This document shows, piece by piece, positions 9,102-18,083 of a DNA stretch of 64,000 nt. A model generated the notes under the pieces. The model was not told the origin of the DNA. It worked only from the letters and a program-made list of their open reading frames with translations, and searched no databases. The first letter of the stretch is position 1, and each line of letters begins with the position of its first letter. The position numbers and the translations under genes are program-made. Location of the stretch: the NCBI RefSeq assembly GCF_014257025.1, contig NZ_JACMSF010000028.1:1-64000 (forward strand). The letters run 5' to 3'. The DNA comes from Streptomyces cupreus. GTDB lineage: Bacteria > Actinomycetota > Actinomycetes > Streptomycetales > Streptomycetaceae.

Positions 9102-12077
9102 ATGCAGCCCAACGAGTACCGCACGATCGACTTCTTCACCGAGGACGCCCTTCCCGCACCCCGCGTGGCGCCGGCCGAGGCGGAGCGCATCGCTGCCGAG
9201 CACTTCGGCATCACCGCTCGCGCGCAAGCACTGGGCAGCCAGCAGGACGCCAACTTCCTTCTGCACGCCGACGATGGAACGCCCACGGCAGTTCTGAAGA
9301 TCGCCAACCCTGCCTTCAGCGCCACGGAGATCGACGCTCAGGACGCGGCAGCCGACCTGATCGCCTCGACCCACCCGGAACTGCGCATCGCCACGGTCCT
9401 GCGCCGCCCTGACGGCTCCCCACGTCGCACGACGGTCGACACCGAGACCGGTCCGGCCGTCGCGCGCCTGCTGCGCTACCTGCCCGGCGGCACCCTCTCG
9501 GGACCTCGGCACCTGTCACCGACGGCGGTGGCGGCCATGGGCACGATCGTCGGAAAGGTGAGCACTGCCCTGCACGGCTTCCGGCACCCGGGGCTCGACC
9601 GTGTGCTCCAGTGGGACCCGCAGCACGCCGATCGCGTCGTCGTCAAGCTCGCCGGGCACATCGACGAGCCCGACCGGCGTGCAGCCGTCCAGAACGCGAC
9701 CGCCGAGGCCTGGGCACACGTCCACAAGCTCGCCGCCGCCTTGCCGTCGCAGGCCGTGCACCTGGACCTGACCGACGACAATCTGATCCGCCGTACCGAC
9801 AACCGTCCGCCCATGCCGGACGGGGTCATCGACTTCGGTGACGTGACCACGAGCTGGGCGGTCGGCGAACTTGCCGTGGCACTGTCCTCACTGCTCCACC
9901 ACGACGGTCTCGAGCCTCACCACCTGCTGCCGGCCGTCCGCGCATTCCACGCCGTTCGTCCGCTCTCCCGAGCGGAGGCGGAGGCATTGTGGCCGCTCGT
10001 GGTCCTGCGCGCCGCCGTCCTGGTGGCCAGTGGGCGGCAGCAAGCCGCCGTCGACGAGGACAACGCCTACGCCAAGGCCGCCCTGGACCGCGAATGGCGC
10101 ATATTCGAACAGGCCACCTCGCTCCCCCTCCCCGTGATGATCCGCCTCGTCAGGGATGCGACCGGCGTGGCCGACGTGCCTGCCCGAACCGCGCAGGCCG
10201 ATGCACCGGTACACCCTCTCCTGCGAGGCCTCGCCGCCGGCGACATCACGCTCCTCGACCTGTCCACCGACGCCGAGAGCATGGACCTCGGAGCCTGGAT
10301 GGACGCCGGCACCGAGGACCGGCTGGCGGCCTCCGCGCTCGCGGACGGAGCGGCCGCAGTCGCCACCCGTCACGCCCGTGCGCAGCTCACGCGGACGCAG
10401 GTGCTGTCAGCGGTGTCGACCGCCACGGTGCCCACCGGAATCGACCTCTGGCTCGGCCGGGATGCCGTGCTCCAGGCGCCCGCCGCGGGCAGGGTCCTCG
10501 CCGCGGCACCGGGCCGTATAGAACTCACCTACGGCCCACAGGTGCTGTCGCTGTCCTTCGCCCCCGGGGGCCGGCCCATGGTCGGCACCGGTGCGACGGT
10601 GCAGGCGGGCGAGGAGATCGCCCACCTCGGCTCCGGCGCCATGGTCCACGTCGCGCTACGCGCTGCCGACGGCCCCGCCGTTCCGCGCCTGGTCCGGCCC
10701 GAGTACGCCGCCGGCTGGCTCGCGCTCACCGCCGACCCCGCCCCCCTCCTCGGCCTTCCGGCCGGCTCCGACCATCCGCGCGAGAGGGACCTGCTCGACC
10801 GGCGCGACGCCGTGTTCGCCACCGTGCAGGGGCACTACTACGCCAACCCTCCCCGTATCGAGCGTGGTTGGCGCCACCATCTGCTGTCCACCGAGGGCCG
10901 CGCGTACCTGGACATCGTCAACAACGTCACCCCGTTGGGCCACGCCCACCCCCGGGTCGAACAGGCGGTTTCCCGGCAGTTGCGGCGGCTCAACACCAAC
11001 TCGCGGTTCCACTACTCCTCCGTGGTGGAGTTCACCGAACGCCTCGCCGAACTGCTTCCCGAGCCCCTGGACACGGTGTTCCTCGTCAACTCCGGTTCCG
11101 AGGCGGTGGATCTGGGCCTGCGGCTGGCTATCGGAGCCTCAGGGCAGCACGATGTTGTCGCACTGCGCGAGGCGTACCACGGCTGGACATACGCCTCCGA
11201 CGCGGTCTCCACCTCCTTGCAGGACAACCCGAACGCCCTCGCCACCCGGCCGAGCTGGGTGCACACTGTGGACTCCCCCAATGCCTACCGAGGCCGGCAC
11301 CGCGGCACGGACGCCGTACGCTACGGGCCCGAGGCCGTCGCGGTGATGGACGAACTGGCCGCTACCGGCCGCCCGGCAGGGGCATTCATCGGCGAGACCT
11401 ACTACGGCAACGCCGGAGGCGTCGCCCTTCCCGACGGCTACCTCGCCGGGGTGTACGCGGCAGTGCGTCGCCGCGGCGGCCTTGCCGTCGCCGACGAGAT
11501 CCAAGTCGGCTACGGCCGCCTGGGCCACTGGTTCTGGGGCTTCGAGCAGCAGGGGGTCGTGCCCGACATCGTCTGCGTCGCCAAGGCCATGGGCAACGGA
11601 CACCCCCTCGGTGCCGTCATCACCTCCAAGGAGGTCGCCGATCGTTACAGCGAGCAGGGCTATTTCTTCTCCTCTACCGGTGGCAGCCCGGTCTCCAGCA
11701 TCGTCGGCCTCACCGTCCTGGACACCCTGCGCGACGAGGATCTCCAGGGCAACGCGGTGCGTGTCGGCACCCATCTGAAACGCCGGCTCGAGTCACTGGC
11801 CGACCGCTACGGCATCATCGGCGCCGTCCACGGCTCGGGCCTCTACCTCGGCCTCGAACTCGTCAGGGACCGCACCACCCTGGAGCCCGCCACCGAAGAG
11901 ACCGCCGAACTCTGCGACCGCATGCTCGACCTCGGCGTCATCGTCCAGCCCACCGGCGATCACCTCAACATCCTCAAGATCAAGCCGCCGCTGTGCATCG
12001 ACTCCACCGCCGCGGACTTCTTCGCCGACATGCTCGACCTGGCCCTCAGCCAACTCGACCACGGCCACACCGGGTGA
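9102..12077 (+). CDS. APH-type kinase / M23-like / class III PLP-enzyme fusion
   Basis: A single 991-residue protein with three parts. Residues about 30-290 are a choline/aminoglycoside-phosphotransferase-like kinase with ATP-contact Lys66, catalytic loop HLDLTDDN (220-227) and IDFGD (243-247). Residues about 440-545 resemble a peptidase M23 beta fold without clear zinc ligands. Residues about 565-985 are a class III aminotransferase fold with LVNSGSEAVDLGLRLA for PLP binding and Lys828 in CVAKAMGNG. In animals, separate proteins of these two classes act in sequence: the kinase phosphorylates hydroxylysine and a PLP phospholyase removes phosphate and ammonia. This gives a predicted role in amino-alcohol or hydroxyamino-acid breakdown; the substrate is unknown. 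The ATG at 9102 follows GAGGGA. An earlier TTG (9063) is less likely. Confidence 0.9.
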   Translation: MQPNEYRTIDFFTEDALPAPRVAPAEAERIAAEHFGITARAQALGSQQDANFLLHADDGTPTAVLKIANPAFSATEIDAQDAAADLIASTHPELRIATVLRRPDGSPRRTTVDTETGPAVARLLRYLPGGTLSGPRHLSPTAVAAMGTIVGKVSTALHGFRHPGLDRVLQWDPQHADRVVVKLAGHIDEPDRRAAVQNATAEAWAHVHKLAAALPSQAVHLDLTDDNLIRRTDNRPPMPDGVIDFGDVTTSWAVGELAVALSSLLHHDGLEPHHLLPAVRAFHAVRPLSRAEAEALWPLVVLRAAVLVASGRQQAAVDEDNAYAKAALDREWRIFEQATSLPLPVMIRLVRDATGVADVPARTAQADAPVHPLLRGLAAGDITLLDLSTDAESMDLGAWMDAGTEDRLAASALADGAAAVATRHARAQLTRTQVLSAVSTATVPTGIDLWLGRDAVLQAPAAGRVLAAAPGRIELTYGPQVLSLSFAPGGRPMVGTGATVQAGEEIAHLGSGAMVHVALRAADGPAVPRLVRPEYAAGWLALTADPAPLLGLPAGSDHPRERDLLDRRDAVFATVQGHYYANPPRIERGWRHHLLSTEGRAYLDIVNNVTPLGHAHPRVEQAVSRQLRRLNTNSRFHYSSVVEFTERLAELLPEPLDTVFLVNSGSEAVDLGLRLAIGASGQHDVVALREAYHGWTYASDAVSTSLQDNPNALATRPSWVHTVDSPNAYRGRHRGTDAVRYGPEAVAVMDELAATGRPAGAFIGETYYGNAGGVALPDGYLAGVYAAVRRRGGLAVADEIQVGYGRLGHWFWGFEQQGVVPDIVCVAKAMGNGHPLGAVITSKEVADRYSEQGYFFSSTGGSPVSSIVGLTVLDTLRDEDLQGNAVRVGTHLKRRLESLADRYGIIGAVHGSGLYLGLELVRDRTTLEPATEETAELCDRMLDLGVIVQPTGDHLNILKIKPPLCIDSTAADFFADMLDLALSQLDHGHTG

Positions 12078-12084
12078 GACCCGG

Positions 12085-12119
12085 CCTCGGCGTCGGCGCC
12101 TCGCGATTCGGCGCCGAGG
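12085..12119 (+). terminator. Hairpin terminator after the fusion gene
   Basis: CCTCGGCGTCG (12085-12095) pairs with CGGCGCCGAGG (12109-12119) with one mismatch and a 13-base loop, starting eight bases after the stop codon. There is no T-run, as is usual for streptomycete terminators. Confidence 0.55.
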
Positions 12120-12299
12120 TGATGCTCGACCCGCACTGGCCTCACCTGGCGCTCCATGGCACGCGCCAAACCGCAGTCAGGGCCGCCAGGACGTGTGGCT
12201 GCGGGCCCTCGACCGCCTGTGTCTCCGCTTCGGCCCTGACCCGGGGCGGAACGCGGGCGGCGGCTTTCCGCAACCAGACACCAGCGGCGCGGCGGTGAC

Positions 12300-12690
12300 C
12301 TCACGGGCCTGGATGCGGAAGGCGTTCGTCACGGTCCGACAGGACAGGTGCAGGTCCCGGGCGGCCTGGATGACCGTGGCGCCGGCATCGCGTATGCGGC
12401 GCCCGGCCGCACTGCGCAGCCGGGCGGTCAGCCTGGCCCGGCCGGTATCTGCGCAGCCGGGCGGTCAGCCTGGCGCCGGCCGGTATCTGCGCGATCTGCT
12501 CGGTGAACGACCGGCGCGGGCAGCCGGCCTCCCGGCAGAACCAGCGGCGCTTGTGCCAGCGGAACTCCAGCCCGCTCTCGCCATACGGAAGGTCGCGGGG
12601 ACAGGTGACCGCGGAGCCCTTCACTCGGGTGGCGAAGACTCCGCAGGTCGGGCAGGCCCTGGCGGTCTCATCGGTGGTGACCAGGTGAAC
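12300..12690 (-). pseudogene. ISL3-family transposase, N-terminal remnant
   Basis: The minus strand reads ARACPTCGVFATRVKGSAV, then TCPRDLPYG, FCREAGCPRRSFTEQI and ARLTARLR. This is the zinc-finger N-terminus of ISL3 transposases, followed by a helix-turn-helix-like stretch in another frame (DAGATVIQAARDLHLS). The catalytic DDE domain is absent. A tandem duplication inside the remnant (12412-12486) shifts the frame. Confidence 0.75.
12412..12486. repeat. Tandem 37/38-bp duplication inside the ISL3 remnant
   Basis: The segment starting CTGCGCAGCCGGGCGGTCAG at 12412 is repeated immediately at 12449. The two copies differ only by one extra base near the end of the second, which breaks the transposase frame. 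This looks like replication slippage after the element was inactivated. Confidence 0.85.
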
Positions 12691-12810
12691 TCGGCGCCCT
12701 TCCGTCGGCCAGCCGCTCAACCCGCGCAACGGACACCCCGTCGGCATCCTGCATCCGGGGCCGTGCCCGAATGCGTCATGACAATCGGCCGGGTGTGGTT
12801 CGCTGCTGGG

Positions 12811-13386
12811 GTGACTCAGGACTTGGAGATCGTCGCATTCGAATCCGCCGAGACATTCGAGGCATGGCTCGGCGAGAACCACGCCGTCTCGCCCGGCATC
12901 TGGCTCAAGCTTCGCAAGAAGGGCCCCGGAATCGTCGCGCTGGACTACGCCCAGGCGCTCGACGTGGCACTCTGCTACGGCTGGATCGACGGCCAGAAAG
13001 CCAAGTTTGACGACCAGTGGTGGCTCCAGCGGTTTACCCCGCGCAAGCCGAGCAGCAAGTGGTCCAAGGTCAACCGGGACAAGGTGGCCGCCCTGATCGA
13101 GCAGGGCCGGATGCATCCGCCGGGGCAGGCCGAGGTCGACCGCGCCAAGGCAGACGGCCGCTGGGAGGCGGCCTACGACGGCGCGAAGACCGCCACGGTG
13201 CCGGACGACCTCGCGGCGGCCCTGACCGCCGAACCGGCCGCGGCGGCGTTCTTCGAGAAGCTGGACCGGCAGAACCGCTACGCGATCCTGTACCGGATCC
13301 AGGACGCCAAGAAGGCCGAGACCCGGGCGCGCCGGATCGAGAAGTACGTAGCGATGCTGGCGAAGGGCGAGAAGCTGTACCCGTAG
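12811..13386 (+). CDS. YdeI/OmpD-associated family protein
   Basis: The 191-residue protein (VTQDLEIVAFESAETFEAWL onward) matches the YdeI family. Characteristic segments are GIWLKLRKKGPG, ALDVALCYGWIDGQK, QRFTPRKPSSKWSKVN and, near the end, RYAILYRIQDAKKAETRARR. Family members are small cytosolic proteins; in E. coli YdeI has been linked to peptide resistance and in Bacillus to stress, but the biochemical role is not established. I prefer the GTG at 12811 because family members begin at this point; an in-frame ATG at 12778 is an alternative. It sits between two transposase remnants but is itself complete. Confidence 0.88.
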   Translation: MTQDLEIVAFESAETFEAWLGENHAVSPGIWLKLRKKGPGIVALDYAQALDVALCYGWIDGQKAKFDDQWWLQRFTPRKPSSKWSKVNRDKVAALIEQGRMHPPGQAEVDRAKADGRWEAAYDGAKTATVPDDLAAALTAEPAAAAFFEKLDRQNRYAILYRIQDAKKAETRARRIEKYVAMLAKGEKLYP

Positions 13387-13454
13387 TCGCGGAGCGGGTC
13401 CGTGGACGAAACGTCAGAGGCCCTGAGCAGGCGCACCGCTCAAGATCGAAGACC

Positions 13455-13880
13455 CCCAAAAGCGGACCCAGCCCGGTCGACCGTGCACGCCCGGGCAGCA
13501 AACACCACATCATCACCGCCGGCCAGGGCATCCCGCTCGCGGTGTCGCTGACCGGCGGCAACCGCAACGACGTCACCCAACTGCTGCCGCTGCTGGACAA
13601 GATTCCAGCGGTCGCGGGAGTCGTCGGCCGACCACGGCGACGGCCCGCCATGCTCTTCGCGGACCGCGGCTACGACCATGACAAGTACCGCCGGCTTCTC
13701 CGGCAGCGCGGGATCCGGCCCGCGATCGCCCAGCGGGGACAACCGCACGGCACCGGCCTGGGCACCTTCCGTTGGGTCGTCGAGCGGACGATCTCCTGGC
13801 TGCACGGCTTCCGCCGCCTACGGTTCCTCGGACTCGCCGTCTGCCTGATCACCCACCAGCACGTCCAGAAGCTTTGTTAG
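13455..13880 (+). pseudogene. IS5-type DDE transposase, C-terminal remnant
   Basis: It reads SPVDRARPGSKHHIITAGQG, then LTGGNRNDVTQLLPLLD, LFADRGYDHDKYRRLL and FRWVVERTISWLHGFRRLRF. These are the second catalytic Asp region and the final Glu segment (VVERTISWL) of an IS5-family DDE transposase common in Streptomyces. The N-terminal half is missing, and about a dozen residues normally found between FRRLR and FLGLA are deleted in frame. It is inactive. Confidence 0.85.
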
Positions 13881-14336
13881 GGCCAGTTAGCCGCGACTTC
13901 GGCGCGCACGAGAAATCGCGGACGAAGTTTCCCATGGTCGCCTACCACATCAGCGAGATCATCTGGCATGACCAGTCCTGCCTGATCTGCGGACGGCCGG
14001 ATGTGGAGTGGACCTACCGCCTGAGGCGTGGACCGTCGGCTCGCATTGGCCGACTCTCTCCGGACCGGCAGCGACTGGCCGGCACCGGAACAGCTCGTAC
14101 TCGCCCTACCTGAGGCAGTCGACGGAGCGGCCGTCCACAGGTAACCGCGATGACCTGACGACGGCGCCCCGAACAGAGTGCCAGTCAGCGGCCAGCCCAG
14201 CTCACGCTTGCGCCGTTTGCGGACCTGGTGACGGCGGGTGCTGGGCGATCCGGCCGCCTGGAGTTCGGGCTTCGGCGCTGTTCGGGACAGACGCCGGCCG
14301 CCGGCGCGCCGACGGCCGGTCATGCACAACCGTTGC
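13881..14336. other. Stretch between IS remnant and secreted protein gene
   Basis: About 455 bases. One short plus-strand open segment (ATG at 13934, 59 codons, with HDQSCLICGRPDVEWTYRL) has some protein character and a CxxC pair. It lacks a good ribosome-binding site, and I do not recognise it. The rest shows nothing. Confidence 0.35.
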
Positions 14337-14909
14337 TCAGTTCTGACCCGGAGCCAGCCGCCACACCTTGAGGTCGAATGCGAAGGCGGTGGAGCAGGAC
14401 AGCGGGACCCGCTCGCCGAGTACATCCACCGCCGCCACCGTCCGGAGCTGTGTGTTGGTGCCCGTGGTGATGACGTAGTGGTGCGCCGGGTCCTCGATGA
14501 CCTCGTGCACGCGCTCGGGCTGTCCCGCGGCCGCGTAGGTGCCGCTGATGACGGCGTCACCTACCGGTTCGGCCGTGTCGTCCAACGTCTTGACCGGGAT
14601 CTCGGCCGCGATCGTCCCGTTGGAGAAGAGCGTGGTGTCCTCCGGTCCGTAACCGCCGCCGTACTCCGCGTGCGGTGTCTCGACCGACAGGCTGGCGTGC
14701 GAGCCGAACGCGGAGTTCTGGTAGAGGTCCACCGTGACGGTGACGCCTCCGGACTGCCCGGTGCAGGACAGGGCGTACCCCTTCTCGATCGTCTGCTCCG
14801 GCGTGGATCCGTGCTCCGTCGCCGGGGCGGCCTGGGCGGCCGCGCCTGTGGTGGCGACCATGCCGGCACCGATCAGGCAGGCCAGTGCGACTCTTGTTGC
14901 GTTCCTCAA
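14337..14909 (-). CDS. Secreted hypothetical protein (190 aa)
   Basis: The start is a TTG at 14909 with GGGGAA upstream. Residues 1-28 form a signal peptide (MRNATRVALACLIGAGMVAT, cleaved near AAAQAA). The mature region is beta-rich and acidic, with two cysteines (ALSCTGQSGG and PLSCSTAF) that could pair. No catalytic or binding motif is recognised. Its composition and architecture are typical of small secreted actinobacterial proteins. It stands alone, flanked by IS debris. Confidence 0.65.
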   Translation of the reverse strand: MRNATRVALACLIGAGMVATTGAAAQAAPATEHGSTPEQTIEKGYALSCTGQSGGVTVTVDLYQNSAFGSHASLSVETPHAEYGGGYGPEDTTLFSNGTIAAEIPVKTLDDTAEPVGDAVISGTYAAAGQPERVHEVIEDPAHHYVITTGTNTQLRTVAAVDVLGERVPLSCSTAFAFDLKVWRLAPGQN

Positions 14910-15062
14910 CGTGGTTCCCCGTTCCTGGGCTCTGGGCCCATATGGCGCGTTTACGCGCGTTGCGGGAACTGAGACACGTTAGGTACGCCTTCGGTTGCAC
15001 GGAACGGAAGAACTTCGTCGCCGTCTGGGAGCGTAAAGGCGCATCTCAATTGGCGGCTCCGC

Positions 15063-15656
15063 TCACCGGTGCAAGTGGTCCAAGCCTCCTTCGGGCGCTG
15101 GGTAGGAATGCTCTGCGGGTAGGAGGCGTCGTGCTGCAGTCAGGTCCCCGTCCCGTACGTGGTCGTGAATCGTGTGCGCAAGTGTGGTGATGTCGGTGAT
15201 GCAGACCGTCCACTCGTCCGCGTAGCGGTGTGCGGCTTCTCCTGTGAGACCGAGCTGCAGCGAGCGGTGAGGAAGCGGCCGCAGGTGCAGGTCACGTTCC
15301 GGGTCCCACTGGACCCGGGCCGGAGACCGCTTCAACTGGCGTTTCCAGGTCGTGCGGTCAGGATGCAGCCCCTGCTCATAGTGGGCCAGGCAGGCATGTT
15401 CCAGTGCCCACTCGAAGCCTTCTCGGGTGATCTCGATGGCGAGGACAGTTTCCTGGCCGTCCTTGGAGCCCCATCCGCAGCGGTACATCATCCAGAGGAA
15501 GGAGGGCTTGATCCATGTCATCCGGTCCCGCTGCCAGGCCGCCGGGAAGCGACCGTCCCGGGCCGCGGGAAGGCCGATCTCCGGCCCGTACGCCTGGTAG
15601 ACAGTGACCGTGGAAGCCGTGTACAGGGCGCGGATCTGGTGCTTGGGTTCTGCCAC
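15063..15656 (-). CDS. DUF4291 domain-containing protein
   Basis: The segments IRALYTASTVTVYQAYGPEI, DRMTWIKPSFLWMMYRCGW, VLAIEITREGFEWALE and PHRSLQLGLTGEAAHRYADE identify a DUF4291 protein of normal length (197 residues). The function of the family is unknown. The GTG at 15656 is the best family-consistent start. The open frame continues upstream into a transposase remnant, and no clear ribosome-binding site is present, so the gene's original 5' end may have been disturbed by that insertion. Confidence 0.8.
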   Translation of the reverse strand: MAEPKHQIRALYTASTVTVYQAYGPEIGLPAARDGRFPAAWQRDRMTWIKPSFLWMMYRCGWGSKDGQETVLAIEITREGFEWALEHACLAHYEQGLHPDRTTWKRQLKRSPARVQWDPERDLHLRPLPHRSLQLGLTGEAAHRYADEWTVCITDITTLAHTIHDHVRDGDLTAARRLLPAEHSYPAPEGGLDHLHR

Positions 15657-15689
15657 GGTGACCAGCGTGGGCGTACCGTTCGATGCGCG

Positions 15690-16294
15690 CCATCGAATTA
15701 GCGGCACACTTGGGTGTCGAGCCTGCGATAGCAGACGGCCCAGTCGCGTCGAGGTCTCGATGCCCTTGCGGACGATGCGGTGGTTGATGCCGCGTCCGCG
15801 TAACCATCGTCGCAGGTGGGAGTAGTCGTAGCCCTTGTCGGCGTGCAGCTTGTCCGGCCTGCGTCGTCGGCGCCCTCGGCGGGACCGGATCGGTGGTATG
15901 CCCTTCACCAGGGGGATCAGAGCCTGGCTGTCGTGCAGGTTCGCCCCCGAGATTCCGACGGACAGGGCAGACCGGTCCGCTCAGTGATCAAGTGGATCTT
16001 CGAACCGTACGTGCCCCTGTCCACAGGATTCGGAGCTGTCAGGTCCCCCTTTTTCAGAGCCCGCATGTTCACCGAGTCGATCGCGCAGCGGGACCAGTCC
16101 AACTCGCTGCGGGAGCCGAGCTCGCCGAGGACCAGGCAGTGGAGCTTGGCCCACACCCTGGCCTTCGTCCACTCGGAGAAGCGTCGATGAGCAGGGCCCG
16201 CAGGACGGTCAGGCAGGCGTGGGCGGCCATGGCCAGGGTCATGTGGCGGTGCCGGCCGGGATGGCGGCGGACCTGGTAGTCGTCCAGGCCGCAT
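15690..16294 (-). pseudogene. IS5-type transposase with frameshift and internal deletion
   Basis: The first frame reads RRFSEWTKARVWAKLHCLVL, then DWSRCAIDSVNMRALKKGD and GTYGSKIHLITERTGLP. After a one-base deletion near 15970 the second frame reads ANLHDSQALIPLV, KGIPPIRSRRG and LHADKGYDYSHLRRWLRGRG. The sequence between RLGR and the normal C-terminal CYRRL is missing, removing the last catalytic Glu segment. The DUF4291 gene follows directly. Confidence 0.85.
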
Positions 16295-16317
16295 TCCTGC
16301 TTCTGCCCGGGAGCTGC

Positions 16318-17949
16318 TCAGTACTCGTTGCGGCGCCGCAGTCCGAAGGGCCGGCCGTCCGGGTCGGCGAGGAGGCGGTGCAGCGGCCTGGAGAGTGTCG
16401 CTGCCGTACGCGAAACGCTCGCCGAGCGGTAGGTCCGCAGGCGCCCCGGTGGCCTAGGGCCGTGACGACCGTTGGCGTGCCAGGCGTCCAGTGCTGCGGC
16501 GCTCTGCGCAAAGGCGGCGAAGGCGCGCCCGGGGTCGCAGAGCTCGTCAGTCTCGTGCGGGGCCCGGGGGTTCTCCATGTCCACGTCCTCGCAATCCAGG
16601 TGCTCGCGCGACAACTCCAAGCGCAGATTCCTGGCGAAGCGGCGAGCGCCGTCCCCGAGGGCGCCGGGGTCGCGAGGCTCACGCGGGTCCACGCACTCGT
16701 CCAGGACGGCACAGGCGAGTTCGGAGTCGTGGGTCCAGGAGCGCATATTGACGTTGTCCGACCCGACACAGGCCCAGACGTCGTCGATCACGCACACCTT
16801 GGCGTGCACGTACACCGGTGTCCCGGCACGATTCTCCAGCCCGTACACAGCCACCCGGCCGCCCCCAGCGCGCCGCAGCCTGTCCAGGGCACCGATCCGG
16901 CCGACCAGATTCATCGGCAGGGTCAGCCGGCCGTCCTGTTCGGGAAAGGAGGGGACGACCGCGATCAGCCGCAGGCCGGAGTTGGCGCTCAGCGCATCGG
17001 CGAAGCATTCCACCACGCGCGGCGACCACAGGTACTGGTCCTCCAGGTAGATCAGGGCACGGGCTCGCCGCAGCGCCTTGCGGTAGCCGCGCGCGATGCT
17101 GCGCTCGCCGTCGGGGGCGAAGTCGTAGCCGCGCAACAGCCGGTTGGGGTAGGTACGCAGGACCTGGACTGTGGCGGTGCCGCAGGGTGACGGGTCCGGT
17201 GCCTGAGGCGGCAGCGGATCGGCTTCGGTGTCCTCTCCGTGAACGAGTTCCCGCAGGCGGACGAGCGGGCTACGGCTGAGCGGCGCCGTGTCCGTCCAGC
17301 GTTCACGGAAGCAGGCCTCGATGTCGCCGACGGCCGGTCCACGTATCGCCAATTGGACGTCGTGCCACGGTGGATGCGGTCCGTACGCGGTCGCGATCCG
17401 CAGTGGCTGGGGATCGCCGCGGTGGGCCGCGTCGTCGTGCCGGTTGTGGCACAGGTCGATGCCGCCGGCGAACGCGACGTCGAGCTCGGGGCGGCCGGCA
17501 TGCCGGAGCACGACGAACTTCTGATGGTGCGATCCGCCCGGGCGTACCCGCATGTCGAGCAGGCACTCCCCGCCCGCCGTCTCGATCTCTTCGCCGAGGT
17601 GGCGGTTCTCGGCCTCACTGAACTGCAAGCGGTCCAGGTGAGAGCGCCAGATCAGACCTTTGACGATCACGCCGCGTTCGGCCGCCTCGCCCAGGACGGT
17701 ACCGATCTCGCTCCCCGGACCGTCCAGGCGCTCGTCGGGGTCGCCCCGCCAGTCAGTGAACATGAGCAGGTCCCCGGCGCGCTGCGCACGGATCGCGCGC
17801 AGAAGTTCCGCGAAGTACGTCGCACCGTGGATGAGAGGGCGCACCGCGTTCCCGTACGACCATGCCGCTGCATCCGATCGGCGCCTGTCCAGACACGTCG
17901 CGCCGTTGCCGCGTTCCGCCGCGGTCAGCAGCCATGCGTCGAGTTCCAC
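16318..17949 (-). CDS. Phospholipase D-like (HKD) family protein
   Basis: This 543-residue protein has two phospholipase D catalytic motifs. The first is at residues 140-147 (SHHQKFVV, His142/Lys144). The usual Asp five residues on is Arg149; an insertion may displace it to Asp157. The second near residue 382 is intact (VHAKVCVIDD followed by GSDNVNMRSW). Such enzymes cleave or transfer phosphodiester head groups of phospholipids (cardiolipin synthase, PLD) using the two His as nucleophile and acid. There is no signal peptide. The GTG start at 17949 gives a family-like N-terminus. The gene lies alone between IS debris and a broken SARP gene. Confidence 0.85.
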   Translation of the reverse strand: MELDAWLLTAAERGNGATCLDRRRSDAAAWSYGNAVRPLIHGATYFAELLRAIRAQRAGDLLMFTDWRGDPDERLDGPGSEIGTVLGEAAERGVIVKGLIWRSHLDRLQFSEAENRHLGEEIETAGGECLLDMRVRPGGSHHQKFVVLRHAGRPELDVAFAGGIDLCHNRHDDAAHRGDPQPLRIATAYGPHPPWHDVQLAIRGPAVGDIEACFRERWTDTAPLSRSPLVRLRELVHGEDTEADPLPPQAPDPSPCGTATVQVLRTYPNRLLRGYDFAPDGERSIARGYRKALRRARALIYLEDQYLWSPRVVECFADALSANSGLRLIAVVPSFPEQDGRLTLPMNLVGRIGALDRLRRAGGGRVAVYGLENRAGTPVYVHAKVCVIDDVWACVGSDNVNMRSWTHDSELACAVLDECVDPREPRDPGALGDGARRFARNLRLELSREHLDCEDVDMENPRAPHETDELCDPGRAFAAFAQSAAALDAWHANGRHGPRPPGRLRTYRSASVSRTAATLSRPLHRLLADPDGRPFGLRRRNEY

Positions 17950-18083
17950 AGCCAGGACCTCCAGGTCCCACCGGGTACCCCGTTCTCACCCTCTCGTCCC
18001 AAGGGTCGTGTGTCCTTTACGGACCTCTGTGCCGCGCTCGTCAAAAGCGCGGGACGAACCCGGGTGTTCAGCACCGAGCACCG

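Noticed and set aside
9989..12298. 769-codon plus-strand open frame overlapping the kinase/PLP fusion
   Set aside because: It is in a shadow frame of the real gene: arginine/proline-rich, no domains, and no start signal. The fusion has intact catalytic motifs in the other frame.
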